Source of the DNA: JAKFYM01 sp964416595
GTDB taxonomy: Bacteria; Bdellovibrionota; UBA1018; CAIPTA01
Direction of reading: 5' to 3'
Assembly: GCA_964416595.1 (NCBI GenBank)
Contig: CAYQES010000014.1
Coordinates: forward strand, 1-64,000
Length of the DNA stretch: 64,000 nucleotides
Shown: piece after piece, positions 35,985-44,689 of the stretch
Numbering within the stretch: the stretch's first letter is position 1
Layout of the letters: each line of letters starts with the position of its first letter
Translations under genes and position numbers: made by a program
Notes under the pieces: model-generated
Database searches by the model: none
What the model was told of the DNA's origin: nothing
Seen by the model: only the letters and a program-made list of their open reading frames with translations

Positions 35985-37832
35985 TTATCCTGCTAAATAT
36001 TCCTCTAAAACCAAGTTTTTGTCATCGGAACTGAAGCGTCCGTCCAAGTATTCCATGCACCATATTTCTAGGCTTAGCAGGGTAAAGATCCTATAGCCAT
36101 GATGTTTTAATTCTAATAACTCATGGTCTTTGATGTGTTGAGTCATGAATTCTTGGAAAATTCGATTTAAGGCCGCTGGTTGGTACCAACCCCGGGCTTG
36201 GAGACGGGCCAATAGACGCTCCAGGAGAACTTTTCGGGGGCGGAGAATATTGTACCAGGGAATATCAAAGCTGCGATTATAGATTTCTTCCCGTTTAAAA
36301 TACCGCGATAGGGCCTTTTTGTGGAAACGACGGTTGTGGGTTTTATTATTGGACAGTCGGTGCAGGGCTGTGCCGCCATTTACCCATTCGTTGGGCAGGG
36401 AACAAATAAAACCCATAAGTTCCTTATCAATTGTAGGCAGGAAAAGCTCCATACCAAAGTACTGGGCTATTTTAGCCGTATGAAAAGCTTGGTAGGTGAA
36501 GAAGCCATTGTAAAGCTTGCCTTCAATCAGAGCGTTGGCAAAAGTTTTATTGTGAAAAGGAATTTCTAAATGGCTTCGGGCATAGGGCGCCCGCAAAAGC
36601 TCCGGTGCCAACACATCATTTTGCACAGAATCGCTAAAGTGACGGTAGGTACAAAGTTTTCGTAAAAAATCTTCGTTGTAATTGGGATCCGTGAAAAGTT
36701 CTGCCACAAATTCCAACTCCCAGAAGCGCTCCCAGTCCGTTATGTTTCGGGCGGCTTTTGCAGCCCCATGCAGTGCTTTTTTAGCAAACATGGGTAAGCG
36801 ATGAGTAAGGCGATGGTATTCCGCCACGGGATGATATTCGGCCCAGAGTGTATCACCACCATCGCCGCCAAGTAGAGTGTCCACTTGTTTCCCCGCAGCT
36901 TCTGCAAGCACATGAAGTGGGAGCGAAGATCCCACTACGGGTTCTTCATTGGCTAAAATAAGCCCCAGCATTTTATCTAAATATTCGGGGCCGAAGGGAA
37001 TGGGATAGTGTTTGGTGCGGAATTTTTCCGCCACATTTTTAGCGTATTCTGCTTCGTCAAATTTCCAGCCAGGAAAAGTTACAGTATAAGTGTGTAGCGG
37101 TGAGCGAACTACTTGGGAGGCTTGGGCCACTAGATAACTTGTATCGTGGCCACCACTTAAGAGCGAGCCTACAGATTTAGGATTTTTTCCCTCTAAAAAA
37201 CGCTGAATTCCCGAGCGATAGAGCCGTTCATATTCATCTAAATGTGCTTCAAGATTTTTAAAGGGGCGGCGATCAAATCGCATATCGCCAGGCCAATAAG
37301 TTTTTCTTTCCCAGGAGCTGTTGTGAAAAACAAAATAATCCGCCGGCAGAAGTTTGTGCACATTTTTAAGTTGGGTTTCGTGGCTAATGGTGAATCCATT
37401 AGCTAAGAAAGAACGAATGCTACTAAAATTTGGTTCCCGGGAAATTTTGGAATCGAGCAAAAGTTGTTTGAAGGATCCGGAAAAAAATAAACCGTCTTTT
37501 GTTTCCGCATAATACAAGCGAGATGCTTGTTGCCTGTTATTGACCAAAAACATTTTTTCATTTTTTGGGGCAAATAATAAAAGAAACATTCCATCAATAT
37601 GGGAAACAAAACTCTCCCCATGTTTTTCAAAAAGCTCTAAAAATGATCCCAGTGGGTCGTTTTTTTGGAAGGGAACGGAGGTGTTGAGAAAGCGCCAAAT
37701 ATGGCCCTCAAAAGCCAGCGAGCCTCTTTCATTTTTGCTGAGGTGACCCTGGGTAAGGGAGAAATGTAAACGATCCCAATGATTGGGAAAGAGGGATTCT
37801 GGATCGCCTGTAGTGCCGAAATACCCATTCAT
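35985..37832 (-). CDS. Asparagine-synthetase-like amide ligase without catalytic N-terminal cysteine
   Basis: The 615-residue protein has the two-domain AsnB layout, but the N-terminus reads MNGYFG, without the Cys2 needed for glutamine hydrolysis. The C-terminal synthetase domain is well kept: PP-loop LLSGGHDTS, then GGDGGDTLWAEYH. Loss of the glutaminase cysteine with a retained ATP site is typical of beta-lactam synthetases and lasso-peptide cyclases, and also of ammonia-using homologues. It leads the five-gene leftward operon, 3 bp ahead of the sugar dehydrogenase-like gene. No lasso precursor or protease gene is seen nearby. Confidence 0.78.
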   Translation of the reverse strand: MNGYFGTTGDPESLFPNHWDRLHFSLTQGHLSKNERGSLAFEGHIWRFLNTSVPFQKNDPLGSFLELFEKHGESFVSHIDGMFLLLFAPKNEKMFLVNNRQQASRLYYAETKDGLFFSGSFKQLLLDSKISREPNFSSIRSFLANGFTISHETQLKNVHKLLPADYFVFHNSSWERKTYWPGDMRFDRRPFKNLEAHLDEYERLYRSGIQRFLEGKNPKSVGSLLSGGHDTSYLVAQASQVVRSPLHTYTVTFPGWKFDEAEYAKNVAEKFRTKHYPIPFGPEYLDKMLGLILANEEPVVGSSLPLHVLAEAAGKQVDTLLGGDGGDTLWAEYHPVAEYHRLTHRLPMFAKKALHGAAKAARNITDWERFWELEFVAELFTDPNYNEDFLRKLCTYRHFSDSVQNDVLAPELLRAPYARSHLEIPFHNKTFANALIEGKLYNGFFTYQAFHTAKIAQYFGMELFLPTIDKELMGFICSLPNEWVNGGTALHRLSNNKTHNRRFHKKALSRYFKREEIYNRSFDIPWYNILRPRKVLLERLLARLQARGWYQPAALNRIFQEFMTQHIKDHELLELKHHGYRIFTLLSLEIWCMEYLDGRFSSDDKNLVLEEYLAG

Positions 37833-37910
37833 AGAAGCCTGAAAAAGGTATAAGAGCGCGGGGGCGGATGTAAATCTTAATAGTGAATTGCGCTGCGCAT
37901 AATCGAGATT

Positions 37911-38495
37911 TTATTTTCGACCCAAAAGGAAGTAGCGCTCAAAGGAATGGGTGGGATATTCGAATTTTAAAACACCACCATAAGATTCTACTTCCAGGGG
38001 AAATTCGGCCCTAAATTCCTGCAGACTATGCACCAGTGAGGTGTGAGTAGAATGCTCCATATTATTGGACTGCAGGGCCACCAGGGTTCCTGGAGGAATG
38101 GCGTGAAACCAATTTTTTTCGGAAAAATGCTCTGTGGAGGTGTTGATCACGATGTCTGGTTTATCTCCAAACTCACCTTTTTCATAAACTAAGGTGTTTG
38201 CGTCTTTTACAAAGGATTTAAATTGCCACTGCCGCCACACCCAATTTTCATTAATTTTATCGGCTGCATCGGAGGCAGAACCATCTAGCTCAAAGGAGCG
38301 AATGGCGCGAATGGGCATCCGCTCCCTGCTGAAAAGCAGAAAAGCCAAGAGCCCATACCAGCCTCCTAGAATCCAAATAGTCTGTGGTTTGGTACGAGGG
38401 ATTTTTTCCAGTTCCCGACAGAGCCAAAGTTTGGAGTCGATTTGCCCGCTGGACCAAGCATCAACGTTTACGTTCATGTTCACTTCTTTGGCCAT
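37911..38495 (-). CDS. Putative SAM-dependent methyltransferase
   Basis: The 194-residue protein has a Rossmann-like opening, IWILGGWYGLLAFLL, and IRSFELDGSASDAADKI. The layout DAWSSGQIDSKLWLCRELE before it is one I recall from methyltransferase-like proteins of marine bacteria and T4-like cyanophages. An alternative ATG at 38477 would remove six residues. It is divergent from the oxygenase gene at 38565 across 69 bp, a pairing also known to me from such phages. The substrate is unknown. Confidence 0.6.
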   Translation of the reverse strand: MAKEVNMNVNVDAWSSGQIDSKLWLCRELEKIPRTKPQTIWILGGWYGLLAFLLFSRERMPIRAIRSFELDGSASDAADKINENWVWRQWQFKSFVKDANTLVYEKGEFGDKPDIVINTSTEHFSEKNWFHAIPPGTLVALQSNNMEHSTHTSLVHSLQEFRAEFPLEVESYGGVLKFEYPTHSFERYFLLGRK

Positions 38496-38564
38496 TTCCT
38501 ACTTTCCATAACACACGCCAGGCTAAAGGTTCTCCTTCTGATTGGTTTGGGGTAAGAAAAGAGC

Positions 38565-39185
38565 ATGAACGCACATAAAGTTTTTCCCACCCTCATTTAT
38601 CAAACTAATTTGCTACAAAATAAGGGGGCTACCGATCGCCTAAATCGCAAATTGCTTCTAGAGATAGAAGATATTGCTGATCTTGACACGGCGGGAAAGC
38701 GATGGTCTGCGGAGAACTATAAAAATGGCTATACTTCTTACGGATCCGCCAATCAGCTGCAAAAATCATCCACTACTTTCGCCGCTTTAGAGGTGGCCAT
38801 TTCTCGCCATGTAAAAAAATTCTCACAGGAATTGGATTTTGATTTGGGGGGCGCTCCTCTCGGAATGACCAATTGTTGGGTAAATATCATGGAGAAAAAT
38901 ACTCACCACAGTATGCACATTCATCCACTTTCGGTTTTAAGCGGAACGTATTATGTGGATGTGCCTAAAGGTTCTAGTGCGATTAAATTTGAAGATCCCC
39001 GGCTTGGATTGTTTATGAATGCCCCCCCTAAAAAAGCAAAAGGAAAAAATAAACCATTTTTTGAACTGGCGGCAAAGGCGGGAACATTGATTTTATTTGA
39101 AAGTTGGCTGCGGCATGAAGTTCCATTGCAGGCTAGCGAATCTTGCCGAATTAGCATCAGTTTTAACTATGGCTGGGGCGCTTAA
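38565..39185 (+). CDS. Putative 2OG-Fe(II) oxygenase (2OG-FeII_Oxy_5 type)
   Basis: The 206-residue protein has the family pattern: HSMHIHPLSVLSGTYYVDVP with the metal-binding His region near residues 108-112, FEDPRLGLF, then LILFESWLRHEV with a distal His. It closes on RISISFNYGW, where the arginine should bind 2-oxoglutarate. This subfamily is frequent in cyanobacteria and their phages, and its substrates are largely unknown. The 3' end overlaps the convergent HTTM gene by 23 bp. Confidence 0.82.
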   Translation: MNAHKVFPTLIYQTNLLQNKGATDRLNRKLLLEIEDIADLDTAGKRWSAENYKNGYTSYGSANQLQKSSTTFAALEVAISRHVKKFSQELDFDLGGAPLGMTNCWVNIMEKNTHHSMHIHPLSVLSGTYYVDVPKGSSAIKFEDPRLGLFMNAPPKKAKGKNKPFFELAAKAGTLILFESWLRHEVPLQASESCRISISFNYGWGA

Positions 39186-40098
39186 TTTTTCCGAACCAGC
39201 TCAATGTTTTTTGAATCTCTTCTTTTTGTAAGAAAAGAATATATAAGCTGATCATCAGGAAGCCAAAGCTAGGCAGGTTCATGAAAATAAACACCCCCAA
39301 GTGCATGATGAGCCCAAATCCAAGGAGGGGCAGGCGCCATTTTTTTTGCCAAATGAGCACGGGGAAATAAATTTCGAAAAATAAAACAACATAAGTGCTA
39401 GCCGCCAGCAATATAGGCACATGGGATAAAAAACTTAAATCCCAGCGTTGCATATTTCCGATCGACATAACATCCCAAATGGCCGATCCGTCCCACCAGC
39501 GGGTGCCCTTAAGTTTTTCCAGGCCAGAAAAGGCATAAATGATACAAAGCTGGATTTGCATCAGGCGAAACGCAATATGACTGATGGCCGAATGATTAAG
39601 CCCCGCCTTTTTTCTCCAAGCATCGATCGAGTAGTGGGTATTGCTTTGGGCAAAGCACAGATAGAGAAAGTAAAAGTCTGCGATCATATCCACGCCAAAC
39701 ATCACGCCCAAATTGCGATTTACAAAAATCATGTGCAAGAGATAGGTAAGAATAGAAAAAAATCTGGTGCAAAGGCCTAGCATTTGCAAAAAAATCGAGA
39801 GCAAGAACAGCGAGTGTAGACCATGAAGCCAGCTGGATTTCCACGCATCCGTAATGATGGTGGGATGAAAGCGAGCGATCTCCATGTTTTTTAAATGCCA
39901 GCCGGGTAAGATTCCATTAGCGCCATAGAAGAAATCCAGATCAAATGCGCGGCCGATATAGCAAATAAGCATTACGGCACAAAAAGAAATACGAAAGATA
40001 CTGAGTGCGATCAGATCATTGTCAGATCTTGAAGAAAACCAAAACTGGTTCCAGTGATCCAACACATATTGTATTCTAGCTTTTAGCCAAGCGATCAT
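39163..40098 (-). CDS. HTTM-domain (vitamin-K-dependent gamma-carboxylase-like) membrane protein
   Basis: The 311-residue protein has seven or so membrane segments. The motif IIYAFSGLEKLKGTRWWDG (Tyr188, Lys195, Trp201) aligns with the segment of gamma-glutamyl carboxylase holding catalytic-base Lys218, as far as I recall it. Neighbouring landmarks FFYGANGILPGW and LGVMFGVDMIADFYFLYL are typical of HTTM proteins. The ATG at 40098 overlaps the upstream stop (ATGA). The open frame reaches 40218 but that part lies inside the previous gene. It is the last gene of the menaquinone operon. Confidence 0.8.
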   Translation of the reverse strand: MIAWLKARIQYVLDHWNQFWFSSRSDNDLIALSIFRISFCAVMLICYIGRAFDLDFFYGANGILPGWHLKNMEIARFHPTIITDAWKSSWLHGLHSLFLLSIFLQMLGLCTRFFSILTYLLHMIFVNRNLGVMFGVDMIADFYFLYLCFAQSNTHYSIDAWRKKAGLNHSAISHIAFRLMQIQLCIIYAFSGLEKLKGTRWWDGSAIWDVMSIGNMQRWDLSFLSHVPILLAASTYVVLFFEIYFPVLIWQKKWRLPLLGFGLIMHLGVFIFMNLPSFGFLMISLYILFLQKEEIQKTLSWFGKIKRPSHS

Positions 40099-40619
40099 TT
40101 TTTCTCCTGGCAATAATAGGTTCCCAAAACTTCGATTTTCGTTTCTACGGGGTCTGTCATTTTCTTTTCCCCGCTTTGAACCATGGCTAGTGAGGGTTGC
40201 GTGGTAAGCACGCGCCAAAGCTTAATGGACAAAATATTTTCATGCTGCTGGCAAAGATAGTTGATGAACATATTCTTTATGTTGTCGTCTACCATTAAAA
40301 TAAATTTGCTGAGGCTCATGCGCCGGTTTTGGCGGTCACGAAAAAAATAGGGATCGCCCTCTTCTGGAAAGCGGCCGCTGATTGGTGCCGCATCTTTTCT
40401 TTCGATTATGTAGTCAATGTAAAGGGGGGGAGAAACCGGTTCTGGCGCAAAAAACCCCCAAGTGTGGCCGAGGCCAAGAAAATGAGTATAAGGACGATAA
40501 ACGGTGGCCAGTGATTGGGTGAGATAAGAGGTGGGGTTGGGCGCCAAAATAATGCCCGTAAGATGAAAAAGTAAAAATGCACTAATAGCTATTTTCACCC
40601 AGGGGCGTTTGATTTCCAT
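40095..40619 (-). CDS. Small single-pass membrane protein partner of the HTTM protein
   Basis: The 174-residue protein (start at ATG 40619, MEIKRPWVKIAIS) has one N-terminal membrane segment followed by a soluble domain. That domain contains LGHTWGFFAPEPVSPPLY and a region of alternating beta strands. A W-G-x-F-A-P motif of this kind accompanies HTTM/VKGC-like proteins in other bacteria, as I recall. The start is downstream of the first in-frame ATG (40748), which would overlap menE by 100 bp and add non-membrane sequence. It is translationally coupled to the HTTM gene. Its function is unknown. Confidence 0.7.
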   Translation of the reverse strand: MEIKRPWVKIAISAFLLFHLTGIILAPNPTSYLTQSLATVYRPYTHFLGLGHTWGFFAPEPVSPPLYIDYIIERKDAAPISGRFPEEGDPYFFRDRQNRRMSLSKFILMVDDNIKNMFINYLCQQHENILSIKLWRVLTTQPSLAMVQSGEKKMTDPVETKIEVLGTYYCQEKK

Positions 40620-40648
40620 ATCTTTAGTATAATGGGGAAAGGGAGGCT

Positions 40649-41911
40649 CTAGAATGAAAAATTGCGCTTGGTTTCTATTAATTGCCGCAAGGAGTGCCGT
40701 TGTATTTTTCCAGTTTGAGATCTCGGAATAGACGGTAGAATAAACCACTCTTTAGGGATTTTCCGTGGATCCACTCTAGTTTTTAAATAGGATTTCACGG
40801 TATCAGGAGAAACTTTCTCTCCCACCAATACCCCACAAACGATCTCCCCCCATTCAGGATGGTTTAGACCGATCACAGTTGCGTCGTCCACATTGGGAGC
40901 GATTTTAAGAAAGGCCTCGATTTCAGTGGGGAAGATTTTTACACCTCCAGAAATGATCATGTCAGATTTTCTGCCCTCAATGAGGAGTTTTCCTGATGAA
41001 AAAATACCTAGATCGCCGGTAGGGAAAAATCCGTTTTGTAGGGGTAATGGTAATAATGTTCCGTTTTTATAATAACCCGTTGCTAAATAGGGAGATCGTA
41101 AGAGAATTTCTTCGTCAGAAGCGAAATCAATTTCGACCCCGGGAAGTGGGATCAATCCAGTGCCGGGAAGTTTTTCTGTGGCAATCTGGGAGGCATTTTC
41201 TGTCATGCCATAGGTGAGGTGAAGGGGAATTCCCGCCTCCAGGGCTCGCTGGATTAAATCTTTTTCTGTGGGTGCGCCACCCAGCAGGGCTACTTTCAAA
41301 GCTTGAAAATCGCTGGGGTGCGGATTTTCTGCTAGTAATCTTCGCAAGGTGGTGGGCACCAAAGAAAGCCCTTGGGCTTTTCCTGAACGCAAAAGAGAAA
41401 GTATTTCTTTGGCATTAAATTTTTCACCTGCCAAAGCAATGGGGCTTTCTAAAAAAAAAGCTCTACTAGCAATGCTAAATCCACCCACATGAAATAGAGG
41501 TAGATTCAGTAACCATGAAATTTTTCCTCTGGCTAAGTGTTGCTCGTGGGCGAGAGCGCTAGCTTGTAGGGCATTGCCACTAATGGCTACGCCCTTGGGA
41601 TCCCCTGATGATCCAGAAGTGAATAGCACCGCCCACACATCTGTTAAGGGTTTTTCTGAGGAGATTTTTTCTGCGGCTGGGGGTAATTCTTCGACCCATT
41701 CCCCAGGGGGTAATTGTTGCAATAGACGCCTCTTTGCTTCTGGAGGAAGGTTGGGGGAAATGGGCACAATGGCCATGGGCGAAGAAAATGCGGCAAAGAT
41801 CCAAGAGAGGGATTCTTGGAAATCAACGCAAGAAAGAACAAAAAATTTCTTCCCACTTAAATGGGCAGCCTGGAGCCTGGCGATTTTTTCTTCTAGAAAA
41901 AGCTGGCTCAT
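40649..41911 (-). CDS. menE: o-Succinylbenzoate-CoA ligase
   Basis: MenE activates o-succinylbenzoate to its CoA thioester through an acyl-AMP. The 420-residue ANL-family protein contains the AMP loop LFTSGSSGDPKG, the A5 motif LTYGMTENA, the A7 TGDLG and hinge GRKSDMIISGG. The C-terminal catalytic lysine lies in SQTGKIQR. ATG 41911 is preferred with GGTGA 5 bp upstream. A GTG at 41920 also overlaps the menC stop and cannot be excluded. Length is normal for MenE. Confidence 0.92.
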   Translation of the reverse strand: MSQLFLEEKIARLQAAHLSGKKFFVLSCVDFQESLSWIFAAFSSPMAIVPISPNLPPEAKRRLLQQLPPGEWVEELPPAAEKISSEKPLTDVWAVLFTSGSSGDPKGVAISGNALQASALAHEQHLARGKISWLLNLPLFHVGGFSIASRAFFLESPIALAGEKFNAKEILSLLRSGKAQGLSLVPTTLRRLLAENPHPSDFQALKVALLGGAPTEKDLIQRALEAGIPLHLTYGMTENASQIATEKLPGTGLIPLPGVEIDFASDEEILLRSPYLATGYYKNGTLLPLPLQNGFFPTGDLGIFSSGKLLIEGRKSDMIISGGVKIFPTEIEAFLKIAPNVDDATVIGLNHPEWGEIVCGVLVGEKVSPDTVKSYLKTRVDPRKIPKEWFILPSIPRSQTGKIQRHSLRQLIETKRNFSF

Positions 41912-41916
41912 CTTGT

Positions 41917-42906
41917 TCACCGGCTAGCTACTTGCCAGGGCAAATGGTCTAACCACCTTTGCTCTTCTATGGAGGGTTTGGGTAGGCTGGAAAATAGAGA
42001 TTGATCGGGCAGAAAATTCTCCGCAAAGAAAAATCCAGTGGCCATTCCCGAGCTTGTGGCGGGATTTTCTGCACTTAGAAAAGACAATAATGCTCTACGG
42101 CCTGGTTCAGCTTCCAGAGAGGAGGAGTACACTACCTTGCGACCATGAGCGGTTAGGATTTTGGCCTTTTGCGCGAGGCTCGTTAAACCTCCTGCAACCA
42201 TGGGCTTCAAAACAAATACTTCAGGCTTATGGTTCAGCAATAAAACTTTCCAAAACCTTGGGTCGGCCGCGCATTCATCGGCTGCCAGGGGAATGGGTGC
42301 TTGCGAGAGAACGGGGGCGCGCCAATGGGCAAAAGGTTCTTCCAAATATTCGATAAAAGATGAATCTATTTTAGCGAGAGCAGAAAATAAAATTTCTAAT
42401 TCATTTTCTGTGAGCGAGCGATTGGCGTCCAATCGAATTTTTAAATTCGTTGGGGCCAGAGCCTGAAGCACCGCTAAAACATCTTGTATTTGGCCCGTGG
42501 GGATCTTTATTTTAACCGTGTCGTATCCCTCTTCCTTTTTTTTGAGAGCAGCCTCGGTGGTGGTTAATCCCTGCCAGGGCACCACCGCATTCACGGGCAC
42601 AGATTGTATAAAGCCGGGCTGCTTTTTTTGTAAAATCAAGCCCTCCAAGCCGAAAGAGAGGGCTGGCGGTAGATCGGGAAAAGATTCTGGATGAGAAAAA
42701 TAGGTTTCATCTATATTTTTTAGCCGTTCCTCCACTTGGGCGAATGTATCACGCGAGTGGCCGGGCAGCGGTGAGGCTTCAGAATAGAAAGTTCCCTCGG
42801 GGGTTTCTAGGCGTAAGCAGAAACCCAATCGCTCTGTTAAAAGATTATTTCCGTAAGCAAACGCTGTAGCAAATGGGCGTTGGTAGGGAGAATAAAGAAG
42901 CTTCAC
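41917..42906 (-). CDS. menC: o-Succinylbenzoate synthase
   Basis: MenC dehydrates SHCHC to o-succinylbenzoate and belongs to the enolase superfamily. The Lys-x-Lys base is in VKIKIP. The metal ligands appear as RLDANRS, FIEYLEEP and ADECAADP, and a second catalytic lysine is in FVLKPMVAGG. The GTG at 42906 overlaps the menA stop (GTGA) and gives an N-terminus aligned to the family. An upstream TTG at 42930 is possible. Confidence 0.92.
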   Translation of the reverse strand: MKLLYSPYQRPFATAFAYGNNLLTERLGFCLRLETPEGTFYSEASPLPGHSRDTFAQVEERLKNIDETYFSHPESFPDLPPALSFGLEGLILQKKQPGFIQSVPVNAVVPWQGLTTTEAALKKKEEGYDTVKIKIPTGQIQDVLAVLQALAPTNLKIRLDANRSLTENELEILFSALAKIDSSFIEYLEEPFAHWRAPVLSQAPIPLAADECAADPRFWKVLLLNHKPEVFVLKPMVAGGLTSLAQKAKILTAHGRKVVYSSSLEAEPGRRALLSFLSAENPATSSGMATGFFFAENFLPDQSLFSSLPKPSIEEQRWLDHLPWQVASR

Positions 42907-43775
42907 TGAGGGATCACCAGGGCGCAACAAACTGCAGCACCAAAAGCCAATTGCAAAAGAGCCGATTTTCCTAAAAGTCGATTAAATTCTTTTCTGTCTT
43001 TTATTTCCCAACAAGTTTTCGCATTCCAGGCAGCGAGTGGCAGGGTGAGAAAGGGTAATAAAAAAGAAGACCACGAAAGGCGGTCCAGGAAAAAGAACCA
43101 ACATAGGTAGGGTAGTAGTAATAAAAGTGTATAGTACCAGCGGGAGGCGCGATCCCCCATGCGCACAGCGAGGGTTTTTTTTCCGGCCCTAGTGTCTGTG
43201 GGAATATCTCTTAAATTATTAATGGCAATTAAGGTTACCCCATGAAAACCCGTGGCGAGGGCGATAAAAAATCCTTCTGTGTTGATCCTAAGGGCGTGGG
43301 AAAAATAGGTGCCAAGCACGGCCACTAAGCCAAAAAAAATCAGCACAAAAAGATCCCCTAGCCCGAGATAGGCTAAGGGAAAAGGGCCCGCCGTATAGGC
43401 GATCGCAAAAATAATAGAGGCCAAGCCGATCCACAAAATCATTAAGCCCGCAGCAGAAATTAGGTAGAGGCCAAAAAGTAAGGCCAAGAAAAAAGTAAAA
43501 CCCGCTCCCCAATACAAAGCTTGTGGGCTAAGCAAGCCCTCTGCTGCCATACGCGGGGGGCCCAGGCGATCTTTGCCATCGGCGCCTTTTTGAAAATCCG
43601 AAGCATCATTCACGTAATTGGTGCCCACTTGGATGGCCAAAGCTCCCAGGAGCGCGGAGAAAAAAACTCCCCATTGGAAAAAGCCATGGTTCTTAGCCAG
43701 AGCCGAACCAAGGGCAACTGGAATAAATCCAGCCACCAAAGTTTTCGGGCGTGCAGCAGCGATCCAGGGATTCAT
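42903..43775 (-). CDS. menA: 1,4-Dihydroxy-2-naphthoate polyprenyltransferase
   Basis: MenA attaches the polyprenyl chain to DHNA in the inner membrane, giving demethylmenaquinone. The 290-residue UbiA-superfamily protein has about eight membrane helices. The first Asp-rich motif is NYVNDASDFQKGAD and the second is NNLRDIPTDTRAGK, both coordinating Mg-diphosphate. The opening WIAAARPKTL is typical of MenA. The gene follows menB by 31 bp, a gap holding two short direct repeats. Confidence 0.95.
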   Translation of the reverse strand: MNPWIAAARPKTLVAGFIPVALGSALAKNHGFFQWGVFFSALLGALAIQVGTNYVNDASDFQKGADGKDRLGPPRMAAEGLLSPQALYWGAGFTFFLALLFGLYLISAAGLMILWIGLASIIFAIAYTAGPFPLAYLGLGDLFVLIFFGLVAVLGTYFSHALRINTEGFFIALATGFHGVTLIAINNLRDIPTDTRAGKKTLAVRMGDRASRWYYTLLLLLPYLCWFFFLDRLSWSSFLLPFLTLPLAAWNAKTCWEIKDRKEFNRLLGKSALLQLAFGAAVCCALVIPQ

Positions 43776-43781
43776 AATTTA

Positions 43782-43807
43782 CGGTTCACAGTTCTCGGTT
43801 CACTGTT
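43782..43807 (+). repeat. Pair of 12-bp direct repeats between menA and menB
   Basis: CGGTTCACAGTT (43782-43793) and CGGTTCACTGTT (43796-43807) differ at one base and are 14 bp apart. They occupy most of the menB-menA gap. Their role is unknown and they may be chance. Confidence 0.5.
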
Positions 43808-44661
43808 TAAGGGACTCGAGGAAATTTTTTATAATCAGGTTTACGTTTTTCCACATAAGCCTTTTTGCCTTCTTGGGCTTCTTCACTCATGTAGTAAAGC
43901 AGGGTGGCGTTGCCAGCCAGTTCTTGCACGCCGGCTTGTCCATCTAAACCAGCGTTAAATGCGGATTTCAAGCAACGTAAAGCGAGCGGGCTCATGTTCA
44001 ACATTTCCCGGCACCAAGCGACTGTCTCTTGTTCCAGCTCTTCAAGGGGAACTACTTTGTTTACGAGGCCCATGTCTAGAGCTTGGTCCGCATCGTATTG
44101 CCGGCAGAGGTACCAGATTTCCCGGGCTTTTTTCTGCCCAATGATACTAGCCAAATAGCTGGCGCCGAAACCACCGTCGAAACTTCCTACTTTGGGTCCA
44201 GTTTGTCCGAATCGGGCGTTATCGGCAGCGATGGATAAATCACACACCACGTGTAATACGTGCCCGCCACCAATGGCGTATCCGGCCACCATGGCCACTA
44301 CGGGTTTTGGAATGCTGCGAATTTGTTTTTGCACGTCTAAAATATTGAGGCGGGGAACACCATCAAAACCCACATAACCCTTTTCTCCCCTCACCCGTTG
44401 GTCGCCACCGGAGCAAAAAGCATCGGGGCCGGCACCCGTAAGAATAACAACGCCCACTTTGGGATCTTCCCGAGCGTCTTCAAAGGCGCGGATTAATTCA
44501 TTTACGGTTTGTGGGCGAAAAGCATTTCTGGATTCGGGGCGATTGATGGTGATCTTGGCAATGCCCTCTTCAGATTTTTGGTAAATGATATCTTTAAATT
44601 CACCCGCCACCTTCCAGGTAACATCTGCGGGCAGTATTTTTCTATCTGTGTTTTTTCCCAT
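43807..44661 (-). CDS. menB: 1,4-Dihydroxy-2-naphthoyl-CoA synthase
   Basis: MenB closes the second ring from o-succinylbenzoyl-CoA in a Dieckmann-like condensation. The 284-residue crotonase-fold protein closely follows the enterobacterial sequence pattern: oxyanion-hole segments SGGDQRVRG and AGYAIGGGHVLH, then QTGPKVGSFDGG. The glycine in this last stretch marks the bicarbonate-dependent type. The C-terminal tail RKPDYKKFPRVP is characteristic. It lies 28 bp after menH. Confidence 0.97.
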   Translation of the reverse strand: MGKNTDRKILPADVTWKVAGEFKDIIYQKSEEGIAKITINRPESRNAFRPQTVNELIRAFEDAREDPKVGVVILTGAGPDAFCSGGDQRVRGEKGYVGFDGVPRLNILDVQKQIRSIPKPVVAMVAGYAIGGGHVLHVVCDLSIAADNARFGQTGPKVGSFDGGFGASYLASIIGQKKAREIWYLCRQYDADQALDMGLVNKVVPLEELEQETVAWCREMLNMSPLALRCLKSAFNAGLDGQAGVQELAGNATLLYYMSEEAQEGKKAYVEKRKPDYKKFPRVP

Positions 44662-44689
44662 TTCATCCCCACTGTTCTTTTATTCTTCT

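Noticed and set aside
35985..37832. Lasso-peptide biosynthesis cluster
   Set aside because: The AsnB-like protein resembles a cyclase in lacking Cys2, but no transglutaminase-like protease, RRE protein or precursor peptide was found nearby.
37911..39185. Prophage remnant
   Set aside because: Only metabolic genes of phage-associated families are present; no integrase, capsid, tail or lysis genes occur in the window.
43782..43807. Direct repeats as attachment site or regulatory operator
   Set aside because: Only two short copies inside an operon gap, with no associated recombinase or regulator; noted only as a repeat.
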